Positions 41,866 through 51,102 of a stretch of DNA of 64,000 nucleotides are shown one piece after another. The translations under genes and the position numbers were made by a program. Location: NCBI RefSeq assembly GCF_900099965.1, contig NZ_FNDJ01000008.1, positions 310,001 to 374,000 of the forward strand, written 5' to 3'. Source of the DNA: Nonomuraea jiangxiensis. GTDB lineage: Bacteria > Actinomycetota > Actinomycetes > Streptosporangiales > Streptosporangiaceae. Below the pieces are notes generated by a model. It worked only from the letters and a program-made list of their open reading frames with translations. It was not told where the DNA came from and searched no databases. The number at the start of each line of letters is the position of its first letter. Position 1 is the first letter of the stretch.

Positions 41866-43773
41866 ATGAGCCCGCTACGTCGCAGGACGGCATTCGGCGT
41901 GGGACTGTTCGCCGCCGCGTCACTGCTCGTATCGCAGGGTCCGATCACGTCCGCCGCGGCCGACAGCCGGCCCGGCATCGTGGTGGAGAACGGGGTCACG
42001 CAACCGGTGTTCGGCTACGCCGACGCGATCCGCGAGCACGTCTGGGTCGACGCCCCCTTCGACAGCGACCATGACGGGGCCATGGACCAGATCTCGGTGG
42101 ACATCATGCGTCCACGGGCCACCGAACAGGGCCTGAAGGTTCCGGTCATCATGGACGCCAGCCCGTACTACTCCACCCTCGGCCGGGGCAACGAGTCCGA
42201 GCTGAAGCAGGACACCGACGGCGACGGCCTGCTCGACAAGTGGCCGCTGTTCTACGACAACTACTTCGTGCCCCGTGGATACGCCGTCGTCCTGCTGGAC
42301 ATGGTGGGCACCAACAACTCCACCGGCTGCCCGACCACCAACGGCACGCCGGACAACCTGTCCGCCAAGGTCGCCATCGACTGGCTGAACGGCCGGGGCA
42401 CCGCGCGGGACGCCGCCGGCAACGTGGTCGCCTCCCCCCGCTGGCACAACGGCAAGACCGGGATGATCGGCAAGTCCTACGACGGCAACCTGGCGCTCGC
42501 GACGGCGGTGACCGGGGTCAAGGGCCTCGCCACGATCGTCGACATCGCCGGCCCGTCGAACTACTACGACTACACCCGCAAGAACGGCGTCGTGACCCGC
42601 TCCAACCACTACGTGGCGAGCCTCGCGAACACCGTCACCGACCCCGACCGGCGCGAGCACTGCGCTCCGGTACGGGCCGAGATCAGCGCGGCGGACGGCG
42701 ACGCCACCGGCGACTACTCGGACTTCTGGGCGGAGCGCAACTACGTCAAGGACGTCGCCAAGGTGCGGGCCAGCGTCTTCATGGTGCACGGCCTGAACGA
42801 CGACAACGTACGGCCCGATCACTTCAGCCAGTTCTGGGCCGAGCTCGCCAGGCACAACGTGCCGCGCAAGCTGCTGCTCTCGCAGGAAGGGCACGTCGAC
42901 CCGTTCGACTTCCGCCGTACGCAATGGGTGGACACGTTGCACCGGTGGTTCGACAACTGGCTGCAGGGCGTGCCCAACAAGATCACGAAGGAGCCCCGGG
43001 TCGACATCGAGCTGTCGCCGGACGTCTTCGAGTCCTACCGCGACTGGCCCATTCCCGGCGCGAGGGAGACCAGCCTGTGGTTCCAGCCCGGTGCGGTCGC
43101 CGGCGGCCCCGCCGGCCTGTCGGTGAAGCCCGTCAAGGGCAACCCGGCCGACCTGACCTTCCAGGACAGCCCCACCCAGAACGAGACCCAGATGGTCAGC
43201 GACACCTCCAACGTCGGCCCGAACCGGCTGGTGTTCCTCTCCGAGCCGCTCACCGCGCCGCTGCACGTCTCCGGAACCCCGGTCGTACGGCTGAACGCGT
43301 CGGCGGACCAGACCGACACCAACCTCGGCGCCGTCCTGGTCGACTACGGCCCGCAGACCCGGGTCAGCTGGGAGACCTCCGGTGAGGGCATCAGGACGCT
43401 GACCACCGAGGACTGCTGGGGCGAGAGCAGCCCGAGCGACGACGCCTGCTACAAGCAGACGGCCAAGAACGTCGTGACCAGCGACCGGGAGCGGATCAGC
43501 AAGGGCGTCATGGACGCGCTCAACCGGAACTCGCTCACCACTCCGGAGCCGCTCGTCCCGGGCCAGAAGTACGACTTCGACCTGCCGTTGCTGCCGGTCG
43601 ACCACGTGTTCGCGCCGGGCCACCGGATCGGCCTGGTCGTGGTGGGCAGCTACCGCAGCTACTCCAGCGTCGCGGACCAGACCCGGGCGAACATCAGTGT
43701 GACGACCAAGATCAGCAATTTCCGGCTGCCGCTGGTCGGCGGTCGCCACGCCGCGAGCCAGGCCGGCCTCTGA
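41866..43773 (+). CDS. Secreted Xaa-Pro dipeptidyl-peptidase (peptidase S15)
   Basis: 635 residues. A signal peptide (residues 5-32, cleaved near SAAAD) precedes an alpha/beta-hydrolase domain with the S15 nucleophile in GMIGKSYDG (Ser204), Asp in HGLNDDNVRP and His in QEGHVDPFDFRR. A C-terminal jelly-roll beta domain (ending DHVFAPGHRIGLVVVGSYR) is typical of X-Pro dipeptidyl-peptidases and related acyl esterases. It would release N-terminal X-Pro dipeptides outside the cell. A strong terminator follows 28 bases after the stop. Confidence 0.92.
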   Translation: MSPLRRRTAFGVGLFAAASLLVSQGPITSAAADSRPGIVVENGVTQPVFGYADAIREHVWVDAPFDSDHDGAMDQISVDIMRPRATEQGLKVPVIMDASPYYSTLGRGNESELKQDTDGDGLLDKWPLFYDNYFVPRGYAVVLLDMVGTNNSTGCPTTNGTPDNLSAKVAIDWLNGRGTARDAAGNVVASPRWHNGKTGMIGKSYDGNLALATAVTGVKGLATIVDIAGPSNYYDYTRKNGVVTRSNHYVASLANTVTDPDRREHCAPVRAEISAADGDATGDYSDFWAERNYVKDVAKVRASVFMVHGLNDDNVRPDHFSQFWAELARHNVPRKLLLSQEGHVDPFDFRRTQWVDTLHRWFDNWLQGVPNKITKEPRVDIELSPDVFESYRDWPIPGARETSLWFQPGAVAGGPAGLSVKPVKGNPADLTFQDSPTQNETQMVSDTSNVGPNRLVFLSEPLTAPLHVSGTPVVRLNASADQTDTNLGAVLVDYGPQTRVSWETSGEGIRTLTTEDCWGESSPSDDACYKQTAKNVVTSDRERISKGVMDALNRNSLTTPEPLVPGQKYDFDLPLLPVDHVFAPGHRIGLVVVGSYRSYSSVADQTRANISVTTKISNFRLPLVGGRHAASQAGL

Positions 43774-43800
43774 CCCGAATTCACTCCCGACGATCCCCAC

Positions 43801-43840
43801 GTCCCGGCCGGTGGTGCCGCACCGGCCGGGACGGCCTTTT
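43801..43840 (+). terminator. Rho-independent terminator after the X-Pro peptidase
   Basis: A 13-bp perfect GC-rich stem (GTCCCGGCCGGTG with CACCGGCCGGGAC, 6-base loop) is followed closely by a short TTTT run. Confidence 0.85.
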
Positions 43841-43917
43841 CCGCCCTCCCCACGGAGGCGCAGGGCCCGCGCTCACCGGTTGACCTCAACCGCACGCGAG
43901 GTTGCACAGTCGGGGGC

Positions 43918-44826
43918 ATGGGAAGCTTCGAAATCGGCGTCATCCTGCCGGGCGTCAACACACAACGTGAAAGCGGCCTCGACCTGCGCGCGGCCGCCCG
44001 CCATGCGGAAGACGCGGGGCTGGACGGGGTCTGGCACGGGGACCATCTGGCTGTCGGCGGGCCGACCCTGGACGCGCCGATCGCGCTGGCCACCGCCGCC
44101 GCGGCCACCTCGGCGGTCAGGATCGGGGTCAGCGTGTTCGTCCCGGGGATCCGCCCGCTGGTCTGGGCCGCCAAACAGGTCGCGACCCTGCAGTACGTGT
44201 CCGGCGGCCGCCTGGTCCTGGGCGTCGGTTCGGGAGGCGGGCCGTCGCAGTGGGCGGCGGCCGGGGTGCCGTACGAACGGCGCGGCCCCCGTACGGACAC
44301 CGCCCTGGAACTGCTGCCCGAGCTGCTGTCGGGCGCGGAGACCCGGCTGCCGGACGAGCCGGGGCGGCCGGTGGTCACGCTGGCTCCCGCTGCCGCCATG
44401 CCGCCCGTGTGGGTGGGCAACGCCTCGCAGGTGGCCATCCGGCGGGCCGCGCGGCTGGGCGACGGATGGTTCCCCTCGCTGATCCCCCCGCGCGAGCTGG
44501 CCGAAGGGCGGGCCCGGCTGGTTGCACTGGCCGGGAGATACGGGCGGCCCGTTCCGGTCATCGCGATCGGCGGTGCCGCGGCGCTGGGGGCCGGGCCCGG
44601 AGTGCCGTCCCGGGCCGACCTCGCGGCCGGCATCAGCGGCGCCTACGGCCGCCCGCTCGACGAGGTCATGGACATCCCGCTCACCGGCCCTCCGGGCGAG
44701 GCGGCCGAGAAACTGAACGCCTACCGCGAGGCCGGGGCGGACCACGCGGTCATCGGGATCTCGGGGGGCGACTGGCGGGCACAGGTCGACCTGCTGGCGG
44801 AGGTACGGGACCTGCTGCGCGGCTGA
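43918..44826 (+). CDS. LLM-class (F420-dependent) oxidoreductase
   Basis: 302 residues of the luciferase-like TIM-barrel fold: EIGVILPGVNTQRESGLDLR, HAEDAGLDGVWHGDHLAVGG, then VATLQYVSGGRLVLGVGSGG and PVWVGNASQVAIRRAARLGD GWFPS. Actinomycete members use F420H2 or FMN. ATG 43918. It converges on the TetR gene (stop at 44836) and is likely independent of it. Substrate unknown. Confidence 0.9.
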   Translation: MGSFEIGVILPGVNTQRESGLDLRAAARHAEDAGLDGVWHGDHLAVGGPTLDAPIALATAAAATSAVRIGVSVFVPGIRPLVWAAKQVATLQYVSGGRLVLGVGSGGGPSQWAAAGVPYERRGPRTDTALELLPELLSGAETRLPDEPGRPVVTLAPAAAMPPVWVGNASQVAIRRAARLGDGWFPSLIPPRELAEGRARLVALAGRYGRPVPVIAIGGAAALGAGPGVPSRADLAAGISGAYGRPLDEVMDIPLTGPPGEAAEKLNAYREAGADHAVIGISGGDWRAQVDLLAEVRDLLRG

Positions 44827-44835
44827 CAGCGCGAG

Positions 44836-45432
44836 CTATGAGCCCTGGCGACCCGACAGTTCCGCCGCGCCGTGGCGCAGGCCGTCGATGACCAGGTCGA
44901 GGAGGCGGGTGGCGCGGGCCTCGCCCTCCGGCCCGGGGCTGACGCGCCACAGGAATCCGAGGAGCAGCAGGACGTCGTCGGGGTCGGCGTCGGGCCGGAT
45001 CGCCTTGCCGTCCTTGCAGGCGTCGAGCAGGGCGGTGAGGGCGCCGATGACGAGACGGTAGTTCTCGTCGGCCAGGCGTTCGTCGGTGAGGGCGTGCAGG
45101 ACGCCGGCCAGACCGTGCTTGATCCGCCCGTAGTAGGCGAGCCTGTCCAGCCACCGGCGGAGCGCCTCCAGCGGCGGATGTGTCCGCAGCAGCTCTGGGG
45201 CGTGGGCGGCGAGCTGTTCCACCTCGTGGAGGTAGACGGCCACGATCAGGTCCTCGCGGGTGGGGAAATGCCGGTAGAGGGTGCCGGGGCCGACGCCCGC
45301 CCTCTTGGCGATGGAGTTCAGCGAGGCGTCGCTGGAGGCGGTCAGCACGTCCCGGGCCACCTCGATGAGGTGGGCGCGGTTGCGGCGCGCGTCCGCCCGT
45401 ACCGGTTCGTCCCGCTCCTTGGCAGGCGTCAT
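44836..45432 (-). CDS. TetR-family transcriptional regulator
   Basis: 198 residues. The helix-turn-helix is SLNSIAKRAGVGPGTLYRHF followed by PTREDLIVAVYL. The C-terminal SBP-type region includes LEALRRWLDRLAYYGRIKHG. ATG 45432 has a GGAGG site 8 bases upstream. The divergent SDR gene starts at 45555 and the two palindromic sites in between are its probable operators. Confidence 0.93.
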   Translation of the reverse strand: MTPAKERDEPVRADARRNRAHLIEVARDVLTASSDASLNSIAKRAGVGPGTLYRHFPTREDLIVAVYLHEVEQLAAHAPELLRTHPPLEALRRWLDRLAYYGRIKHGLAGVLHALTDERLADENYRLVIGALTALLDACKDGKAIRPDADPDDVLLLLGFLWRVSPGPEGEARATRLLDLVIDGLRHGAAELSGRQGS

Positions 45433-45460
45433 CGTGTCGTCCTCCGCAGGGTTCCGCTTG

Positions 45461-45517
45461 CGTACCGGAGATGTCTCCGGTACGTTCGAGGTCAATTCGG
45501 AGACCTCTCCGGTACAG
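45461..45517. promoter_or_regulatory. Two TetR operators in the TetR/SDR divergent region
   Basis: Site 1 (45461-45484) is a perfect 11-2-11 palindrome with arms CGTACCGGAGA and TCTCCGGTACG. Site 2 (about 45496-45517) has a perfect 6-2-6 core, CGGAGA/TCTCCG, and extends on one side to the full half-site TCTCCGGTAC. Shared half-sites indicate one regulator binding twice, covering both promoters. Confidence 0.75.
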
Positions 45518-45554
45518 TAGCGCACCCTCCGCCGTATTCAGGAGCGACCCCGCC

Positions 45555-46561
45555 ATGCCCACTGCTCAGCAACCCATCACCGACACCCCGTTCGACGCGG
45601 CCAGCACCGCCGAGGACGTCATCGACGGCATCGACCTGACCGGCAGGACCGCCGTCGTCACCGGCGGCCACTCCGGCATCGGCCTGGAGACGACCCGCGT
45701 CCTGCGCCGGGCCGGAGCCCGGGTCGTCGTCCCCGTCCGCCATCCCGGCAGGGCGGCCGAGGCCCTACGGGGAATCGACGGCGTCGAGATCGAACGGCTC
45801 GACCTGATCGACCCGGCCTCGGTGGACGCCTTCGCCGAAGCCTTCCTGTCCTCCGGCCGCGCGCTGCACATCCTGGTCAACAGCGCGGGCATCATGGGCG
45901 TCCCGCTCACCCGCGACGCGCGCGGCTACGAGTCCCATTTCGCCACCAACCACCTGGGCCACCACCAGCTCGCCGCCCGGCTGTGGCCGGCCCTGGTCCG
46001 GGCGGAGGGAGCACGGGTCGTCGCCCTGTCGGCCGCGGCGCACCGCCTCTCCCCCGTCGTCTTCGACGACCCCCATTTCGAGGACCGCGAATACCACCCC
46101 ATACTCGGCTACGGCCAGTCCAAGACCGCCAACATCCTCTTCGCCCGGGAGCTCGACCGGCGCGGAGCCGGGCAGGGCGTCCGCGCCTCTCCGTCCACCC
46201 GGGTTCCATCCTGGGCACCAACCTCAGCAAGCACGCTCCGCCGGAGGCGCTGCGGGCGATGCGCCTCCTCGACGAGGACGGCAACCCGATCATCGACCCG
46301 TACACGGGCAAGAAGACCGTCCAGCAGGGGGCCTCCACGGGCGTGTGGTGCGCGGTCAGCCCCCAGCTTGCGGACAAGGGCGGCGTGTACTGCCTGGACA
46401 ACAACATCGCCACGATCGCCGATCCGCGCGAGTACGACGCGTGGCAGTACGGCACGGCGGAGGTGCCGCCCGCGGGCGTGTCACCGCACGCGGTCGATCC
46501 CGTGGCCGCCGCCCGCCTGTGGGACCTCAGCCGCGCCCTGACCGGCGCCGACCTGGACTGA
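45555..46561 (+). pseudogene. Short-chain dehydrogenase gene with one frameshift
   Basis: From ATG 45555: TAVVTGGHSGIGLETTRVLR (cofactor motif), LHILVNSAGIMG, and the catalytic YGQSKTANILFA. Near 46185 one base is missing: GVRA should continue FSVHPGSILGTNLSKHAPPE but that lies in the next frame. There it proceeds normally to WDLSRALTGADLD. Total length would be about 335 residues, like retinol-dehydrogenase-type SDRs. The regulator and operators are intact, so a recent mutation or a sequence error is likely. Confidence 0.85.
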
Positions 46562-46588
46562 CCGACGGGGGAGGCGACGAAGGCGGCC

Positions 46589-47938
46589 CTACCGCACCAG
46601 GCCGATGCCGGTGAAGGAGCGGTCGTACTCGGTGAACGACTGGTCGTTGTACGGGGCGTAGATCCAGGTGCGCACCGAGTCGGCCTTGGTGTCGATCTCC
46701 AGCATGCGCACCGGGTTGGTGGTGTTGGAGTGGAACGTCTGCATGAAGGAGTAGATCTTGTTGCCGTGCACGCCGGTGTCCACCCGGTTCGCCGCGATCC
46801 CGGTGTGCCCGGAGAAGACGAACTTGACGTTCGCGTACTGCTTGACCAGGTTGTCGAACAGGTACTGCGGGCTGGTGGCCCCGTAGCTCGCGCTCTGCTC
46901 GATGGCGCCGTTCCCGTCGATGTAGTCGTGCGTGACGACGATGACGTTGTGCCGGGGATGGGCGGCGACGACGCCCTTCGCCCAGGTGACCGCCTCGGCC
47001 CGCGGCCACAGCTCAAGGGTCAGCACGAGCCACTGCAACCCTCCGGCCTCGTACGTCGAGTACGAGTTGTCCACCTTGCCCTGCTCGAACTGTCCCCCGA
47101 CCGCGCCGAACCGCGCGGCGGTGAAGTAACGGTTGAACACGGTGGTGTCCCGGACCAGCTCCCGGGTGCGGGCGGGGTCCCTGGCGGAGCCGCCGACACC
47201 GGTGGCCTGCGTGTCGTGATTGCCGATCGCCAGCGAGTACGGCACCTTCGCCGCTTCCAGCGCCCGCATCGCGTTCTGCGCGATGACGTACTGGGAGTGG
47301 TCGGGGGTGTCCCAGTTGACGACGTCGCCGGAGTGCGTCACGAACCGCAGGTCCAGCGCGGACTTGTTCCTGGCCAGCCAGTCGGTGCGGTTGCCGAAGC
47401 GGGTGTCGGACGCGTTCAGCACCTCCTGCTGGGTGTCGGGCATGACCGCGAAGCTGAACGTGGTGTCGGTGACGCCCGGCGTCTCCATCCGCGCGTACGC
47501 CAGGTGGACGTTGCGGTCGCACGACGCCGTCCGCAGATCGTTGACGAACTGGATCCTGACCTCATGCCTGCCCGCGGCGAGCGCCGAGCCCACCGGGTAG
47601 GTACCGTACTGGGTGGCGCTGACGATCGTGGTGTCACCGGCGACCCTGCCGTCCACCGTCACCCGTACGGTCGGCCAGCCCTCGCAGTTGTCACCGATCG
47701 CCCCGATCGCCACCCGGCCCGAGCCCTCGATGACCGTGGTGGCGTAGCTGGAGTCGCTCCACAGCGACGCCTGCGTGCCGGACGCCGGCACCGGCGTGCC
47801 CGTCGCCGGCCGGATCGCCCCGTCGACCACGCTGAACTGCGACGTCGTGTCGGCACTCGCCACGCCGTGCACCCCGCCCGCCAGCACCATCCCCGCGATC
47901 GCCGCTACGATCGCGGATCTCACTTCTCTGAACCGCAT
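46589..47938 (-). CDS. Secreted calcineurin-like phosphoesterase with N-terminal carbohydrate-binding-like domain
   Basis: 449 residues. The signal peptide (about 1-29, cleaved near VASAD) is followed by a CBM35-like beta-sandwich (about 40-150; SGTQASLWSDSSYATTVIEG, RNVHLAYARM). The metallophosphoesterase core has AVMPDTQQ, THSGDVVNWD, AIGNHDTQ, VVTHDY and FSGHTG, the full set of metal ligands. ATG 47938 has GGAGGAATC upstream. It may hydrolyse phosphodiesters of cell-wall polymers or extracellular nucleotides. Confidence 0.9.
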   Translation of the reverse strand: MRFREVRSAIVAAIAGMVLAGGVHGVASADTTSQFSVVDGAIRPATGTPVPASGTQASLWSDSSYATTVIEGSGRVAIGAIGDNCEGWPTVRVTVDGRVAGDTTIVSATQYGTYPVGSALAAGRHEVRIQFVNDLRTASCDRNVHLAYARMETPGVTDTTFSFAVMPDTQQEVLNASDTRFGNRTDWLARNKSALDLRFVTHSGDVVNWDTPDHSQYVIAQNAMRALEAAKVPYSLAIGNHDTQATGVGGSARDPARTRELVRDTTVFNRYFTAARFGAVGGQFEQGKVDNSYSTYEAGGLQWLVLTLELWPRAEAVTWAKGVVAAHPRHNVIVVTHDYIDGNGAIEQSASYGATSPQYLFDNLVKQYANVKFVFSGHTGIAANRVDTGVHGNKIYSFMQTFHSNTTNPVRMLEIDTKADSVRTWIYAPYNDQSFTEYDRSFTGIGLVR

Positions 47939-48113
47939 CGCCCGATTCCTCCCTGCACGTCACGTCCGCTGCTGGACACGTGGATGCTAGGCAAGATCAG
48001 GTACGCCAGAGCAAAGATCTCGAACACGGTGCGGGTACTCCGGTTGTACGTCGCGCTCCCTCCCGAGCAAGCCCCTGCCGGGCCGCCGTCCCCACCCGAC
48101 CGGCCAAGCGGGC

Positions 48114-48995
48114 TCAGCCCGTGGCCACCTCCCGTACGGCCCGGACGAACTCTCCCACCAGCGGATTGACCGTGCCCGTCGGCCACGCCAGCGCGATCCG
48201 GAGCGGCTCGACGTCGGTGATCGGCAGCCACTTCAGCTCCGGGTGCGCGTAGTACTCGGCCATCGAGCGCGCGCCGATGCACACCGCCGCTCCGGTGGCC
48301 ACGTGCTCCAGCATCTCGTCGACGTTGTCGTTCTTCGGCCCCCACACCGGCGCCGACCCGTCGGGACGCGGATTCACCGCCCACCAGTCGACCCACGCGG
48401 CCGGGGCCACCTCCGTCCACCCGATCGGCTCCTCGCGCAGGTCGGCGATGCCCACCGACTCCCGCGCGGCCAGCCGGTGGGTGGAGGCGACCGCCACGCA
48501 CCTGGGCTCCGTGGCGACCACCTCGCTGCGCAACCCGTGCAAATCAGCGGGAAGCCATACGAAGGCGACGTCCACCTGCCCGTCCCGCAGCGCCTGCGTC
48601 TCGCCCGCCCACTCGAACCGTTTCGGCTCGACGGTCACCTCCGGACGGCGGGCGGTGAGGGCGGCCCGCGCCCGCCGCGCGAGCGGGCCGCCCCCCGCGA
48701 CGACGAACCCCACCCGCAGCACGTTGCGGCCGGCCGCGGCGGTGGTCCGTACGAGCCGCGTCGTCTCCTGCCACTCGGTGAGATGGCGGCGCGCCGCGGC
48801 CAGCAACTGCTCACCGGCCGGCGTGAGCCGGACCCCGGGCCGGGTGAACAGGTCGGCGCCGAGCCGCTCCTCCAGCCGCCGGATCTGCCGGGACAGCGAC
48901 GGCTGCGCCACGAACAGCTCCTTCGCCGCCTCCGTGAAGCTCAGCCGCTCGGCGACCGTGACGAAGTAGCGCAGCACCCGGGTATCCACGTCCAT
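48114..48995 (-). CDS. LysR-family transcriptional regulator
   Basis: 293 residues. The N-terminal helix-turn-helix RLSFTEAAKELFVAQPSLSR QIRRLEERLGADLF is the LysR signature. The rest is the periplasmic-binding-like effector domain. ATG 48995. The divergent gene at 49057 encodes a Tat-exported SDR and is its likely target, only 61 bases away. Confidence 0.95.
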   Translation of the reverse strand: MDVDTRVLRYFVTVAERLSFTEAAKELFVAQPSLSRQIRRLEERLGADLFTRPGVRLTPAGEQLLAAARRHLTEWQETTRLVRTTAAAGRNVLRVGFVVAGGGPLARRARAALTARRPEVTVEPKRFEWAGETQALRDGQVDVAFVWLPADLHGLRSEVVATEPRCVAVASTHRLAARESVGIADLREEPIGWTEVAPAAWVDWWAVNPRPDGSAPVWGPKNDNVDEMLEHVATGAAVCIGARSMAEYYAHPELKWLPITDVEPLRIALAWPTGTVNPLVGEFVRAVREVATG

Positions 48996-49056
48996 GCCTG
49001 AAATGTATGAGCACAGGTATTGGCCCGTGGCATCCACCGGCTGGTTGCCTGTCGGC

Positions 49057-49950
49057 ATGACCACGCACAAGTCCCCCCAGACCCCGTCGAGAAGGAACCT
49101 CCTCACCGCGGGCGCCACTGCGGTGGCCGCCACCGCCCTCTCGACCGGCACCGCCCTCGCAGCCGGCACCACCCCCGCGCCCCAGCGGACACGGGACCGG
49201 TTCGCCGGCAAGGTCGTCCTGATCACCGGTGCGACGTCCGGCATCGGCGAGGCCACCGCCCGCGCGTTCGCGGCCGAGGGGGCGACGGTGTTCTTCTGCG
49301 GCCGGCGCGAGGCGCTCGGCAACCAGGTCGCGGCGAGCATCCGGGCCGCGGGCGGCAAGGCCACCTTCCGGCGTGCCGACGTCCGTGAGGAGGACCAGGT
49401 GCGCGACTTCGTCGAGGCGTGCGCGCGCCGCCACGGCCGGATCGACATCGCCGTCAACAACGCCGGGATCGAGAGCCCCCGCGCGGTCCGCCTGCACGAA
49501 CAGACGCTCGCCGACCTGGAGGCCGTATGGCGCACCAACGCCGCCGGCGTCTTCCTCGCCATGAAGTACGAGCTCCCCCGGATGCTGGAGCGGGGCGGCG
49601 CCATCGTGAACACCGCGTCGGTGTCCGCCGAGGTCGGCTGGGCCACGATCGCGCCGTACAACGCCAGCAAGCACGCCGTCGCGTCGCTGACGAAGGTCGC
49701 CGGCCTGGAGTACGCGGCCGACGGCATCCGGGTGAACGCGCTGGCACCCGGCGCCGTGGACACGCCCATGCTGCGGCGCGCGGCCGAGGCGTTCGGGGTG
49801 ACGTACGAGCAGATCGCCCAGGACTACCCGATCAAGCGGATCGTGGGCGCCGACGAGATCGCCAGGGTCGTCATGTTCCTCGCCTCGGACGACTCCAGCG
49901 CCGTCGTCGGCCACGACCTCGACACCACCGGCGGCTATCTCGCCCGCTAG
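49057..49950 (+). CDS. Tat-signal-bearing short-chain dehydrogenase
   Basis: 297 residues. The N-terminus has a twin-arginine signal (SRRNLLTAGATAVAATALST). The SDR domain begins at about residue 50: VVLITGATSGIGEATARAFA, INNAG-like AVNNAGIES, Ser in NTASVSAEV and the catalytic YNASKHAVASL. Export of an NAD(P)-dependent enzyme is unusual; Tat would allow secretion with bound cofactor. ATG 49057 is in line with the signal. Probably regulated by the divergent LysR protein. Confidence 0.9.
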   Translation: MTTHKSPQTPSRRNLLTAGATAVAATALSTGTALAAGTTPAPQRTRDRFAGKVVLITGATSGIGEATARAFAAEGATVFFCGRREALGNQVAASIRAAGGKATFRRADVREEDQVRDFVEACARRHGRIDIAVNNAGIESPRAVRLHEQTLADLEAVWRTNAAGVFLAMKYELPRMLERGGAIVNTASVSAEVGWATIAPYNASKHAVASLTKVAGLEYAADGIRVNALAPGAVDTPMLRRAAEAFGVTYEQIAQDYPIKRIVGADEIARVVMFLASDDSSAVVGHDLDTTGGYLAR

Positions 49951-49970
49951 GTTCGCCACCGTCGTTCTGG

Positions 49971-50621
49971 CTAGCCCTGGGCCGGAGGAACCACCCGGAT
50001 CCCGAAACCGTACGAGCCGATGGCGCCGGCGATTCCCAGAAAGAGCAGGCTGTAGTGCTCCTGGCCCCGAGCCGTGGTGATGCCTCCCAGGTCCAGCAGC
50101 GACTCCGTGGGCCAGCCCAGCTCGTTCAGGAGCCCGGCGACCGTGTGTTTGGCCTCGGCGTCATCCCCCGAGAGGAAGATCGTGCTGGGGCCTTCCAACG
50201 AGCCGGGCGCGACCATGAGCCGTGCGTCGATGGTGCAGAGCGTCTTGACGACCATCGTGTCCGGGAACGTTCGTTGGATCTCCTCTCCCAGGCTCTCTCC
50301 GGGATGAGAGAGGGCGCCGTCCTCCGTGAAGCCGACCGACACGTCGAGCAGCACCTTCCCCGCCAGCGCAGGGGCGCCTATCCCGGTGAGCAGCGGCACG
50401 GAGGCGGTGCCGGGCGTCGCGTTGACCACCACCTCCGCGCCCACGACGGCCGAGGACGGGTCCACGACCGGTACGTCCTTCCCCAGCGCGGCCGCCAGCT
50501 CGGCACGCCATTCCGTGTCGTCCGACCGCCGCGATCCCAGGACGACGTCATGGTCCCCGCCGGCCCAGCCGACGGCCAGCGCCCGTCCTACGTTGCCCGT
50601 TCCGAGAATTCCGATCTTCAT
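49971..50621 (-). CDS. NADPH-dependent F420-reductase-like NAD(P)-binding protein
   Basis: 216 residues. KIGILGTGNVGRALAVGWAG is the NAD(P) site, with VVLGSRRSDD following as NADPH-preferring. The segments AEVVVNATPGTASVPLL and MVVKTLCTIDARLMV match the family that includes Fno and YdjP-like reductases. ATG 50621. It converges with the SDR gene. It might reduce F420 for enzymes such as the LLM protein, but the specific role is not shown. Confidence 0.85.
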   Translation of the reverse strand: MKIGILGTGNVGRALAVGWAGGDHDVVLGSRRSDDTEWRAELAAALGKDVPVVDPSSAVVGAEVVVNATPGTASVPLLTGIGAPALAGKVLLDVSVGFTEDGALSHPGESLGEEIQRTFPDTMVVKTLCTIDARLMVAPGSLEGPSTIFLSGDDAEAKHTVAGLLNELGWPTESLLDLGGITTARGQEHYSLLFLGIAGAIGSYGFGIRVVPPAQG

Positions 50622-50717
50622 GGCGTTGACGCTATGGCGGTCGCACCCGCTGCCGCCTCGGGCCACAGCCGGGTATGTCGTACGCCCTTGGTCGTAGGAC
50701 CTCGCACCCGGCTCCTG

Positions 50718-50996
50718 TTACCGGTACACCAGGACGGCCCTGTAGCCGCCACTCGCCGCCTGCACCTGGGCGGAAATGATGGTGTATCCCTGCTGGACAC
50801 GGATCTGGTACTCGAAGATGAGGATCTGCTGGGCGATCATCTGGCTCGTCACGTCCGACCTCCACGTGCAGGACGGATTACAGACCTGAGGCAGGGTCAC
50901 GGCCGCCGACGATGCTGCGGTGGCTGTCGAGGGTGCGACCACTGCGCCGAGGCCGCCGAGAACCAACGCGAGTCCGGCAACGGTGTGTCTACGCAC
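50718..50996 (-). CDS. Small secreted protein, function unknown
   Basis: 92 residues: a signal peptide (VAGLALVLGGLGAVVAPS, cleaved near ATAA) and a mature domain of about 62 residues with a Cys pair (QVCNPSCTW). The GTG at 50996 has an AAGGAC site. Size and features suggest an extracellular peptide or inhibitor; no family recognised. Confidence 0.6.
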   Translation of the reverse strand: MRRHTVAGLALVLGGLGAVVAPSTATAASSAAVTLPQVCNPSCTWRSDVTSQMIAQQILIFEYQIRVQQGYTIISAQVQAASGGYRAVLVYR

Positions 50997-51102
50997 GGCA
51001 CGTCCTTTCGCTCGAAGCGGGATGACGTGAATCTACGCACGGACAACGCGCGGCCCCAGGGCAACAACCGGCCATGCACCGGGCATTTCACGCCGGCCGT
51101 GC

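Noticed and set aside
41920..43800. 626-codon minus-strand frame opposite the X-Pro dipeptidyl-peptidase
   Set aside because: Antisense shadow; the peptidase frame has a signal peptide, the S15 catalytic residues and a terminator.
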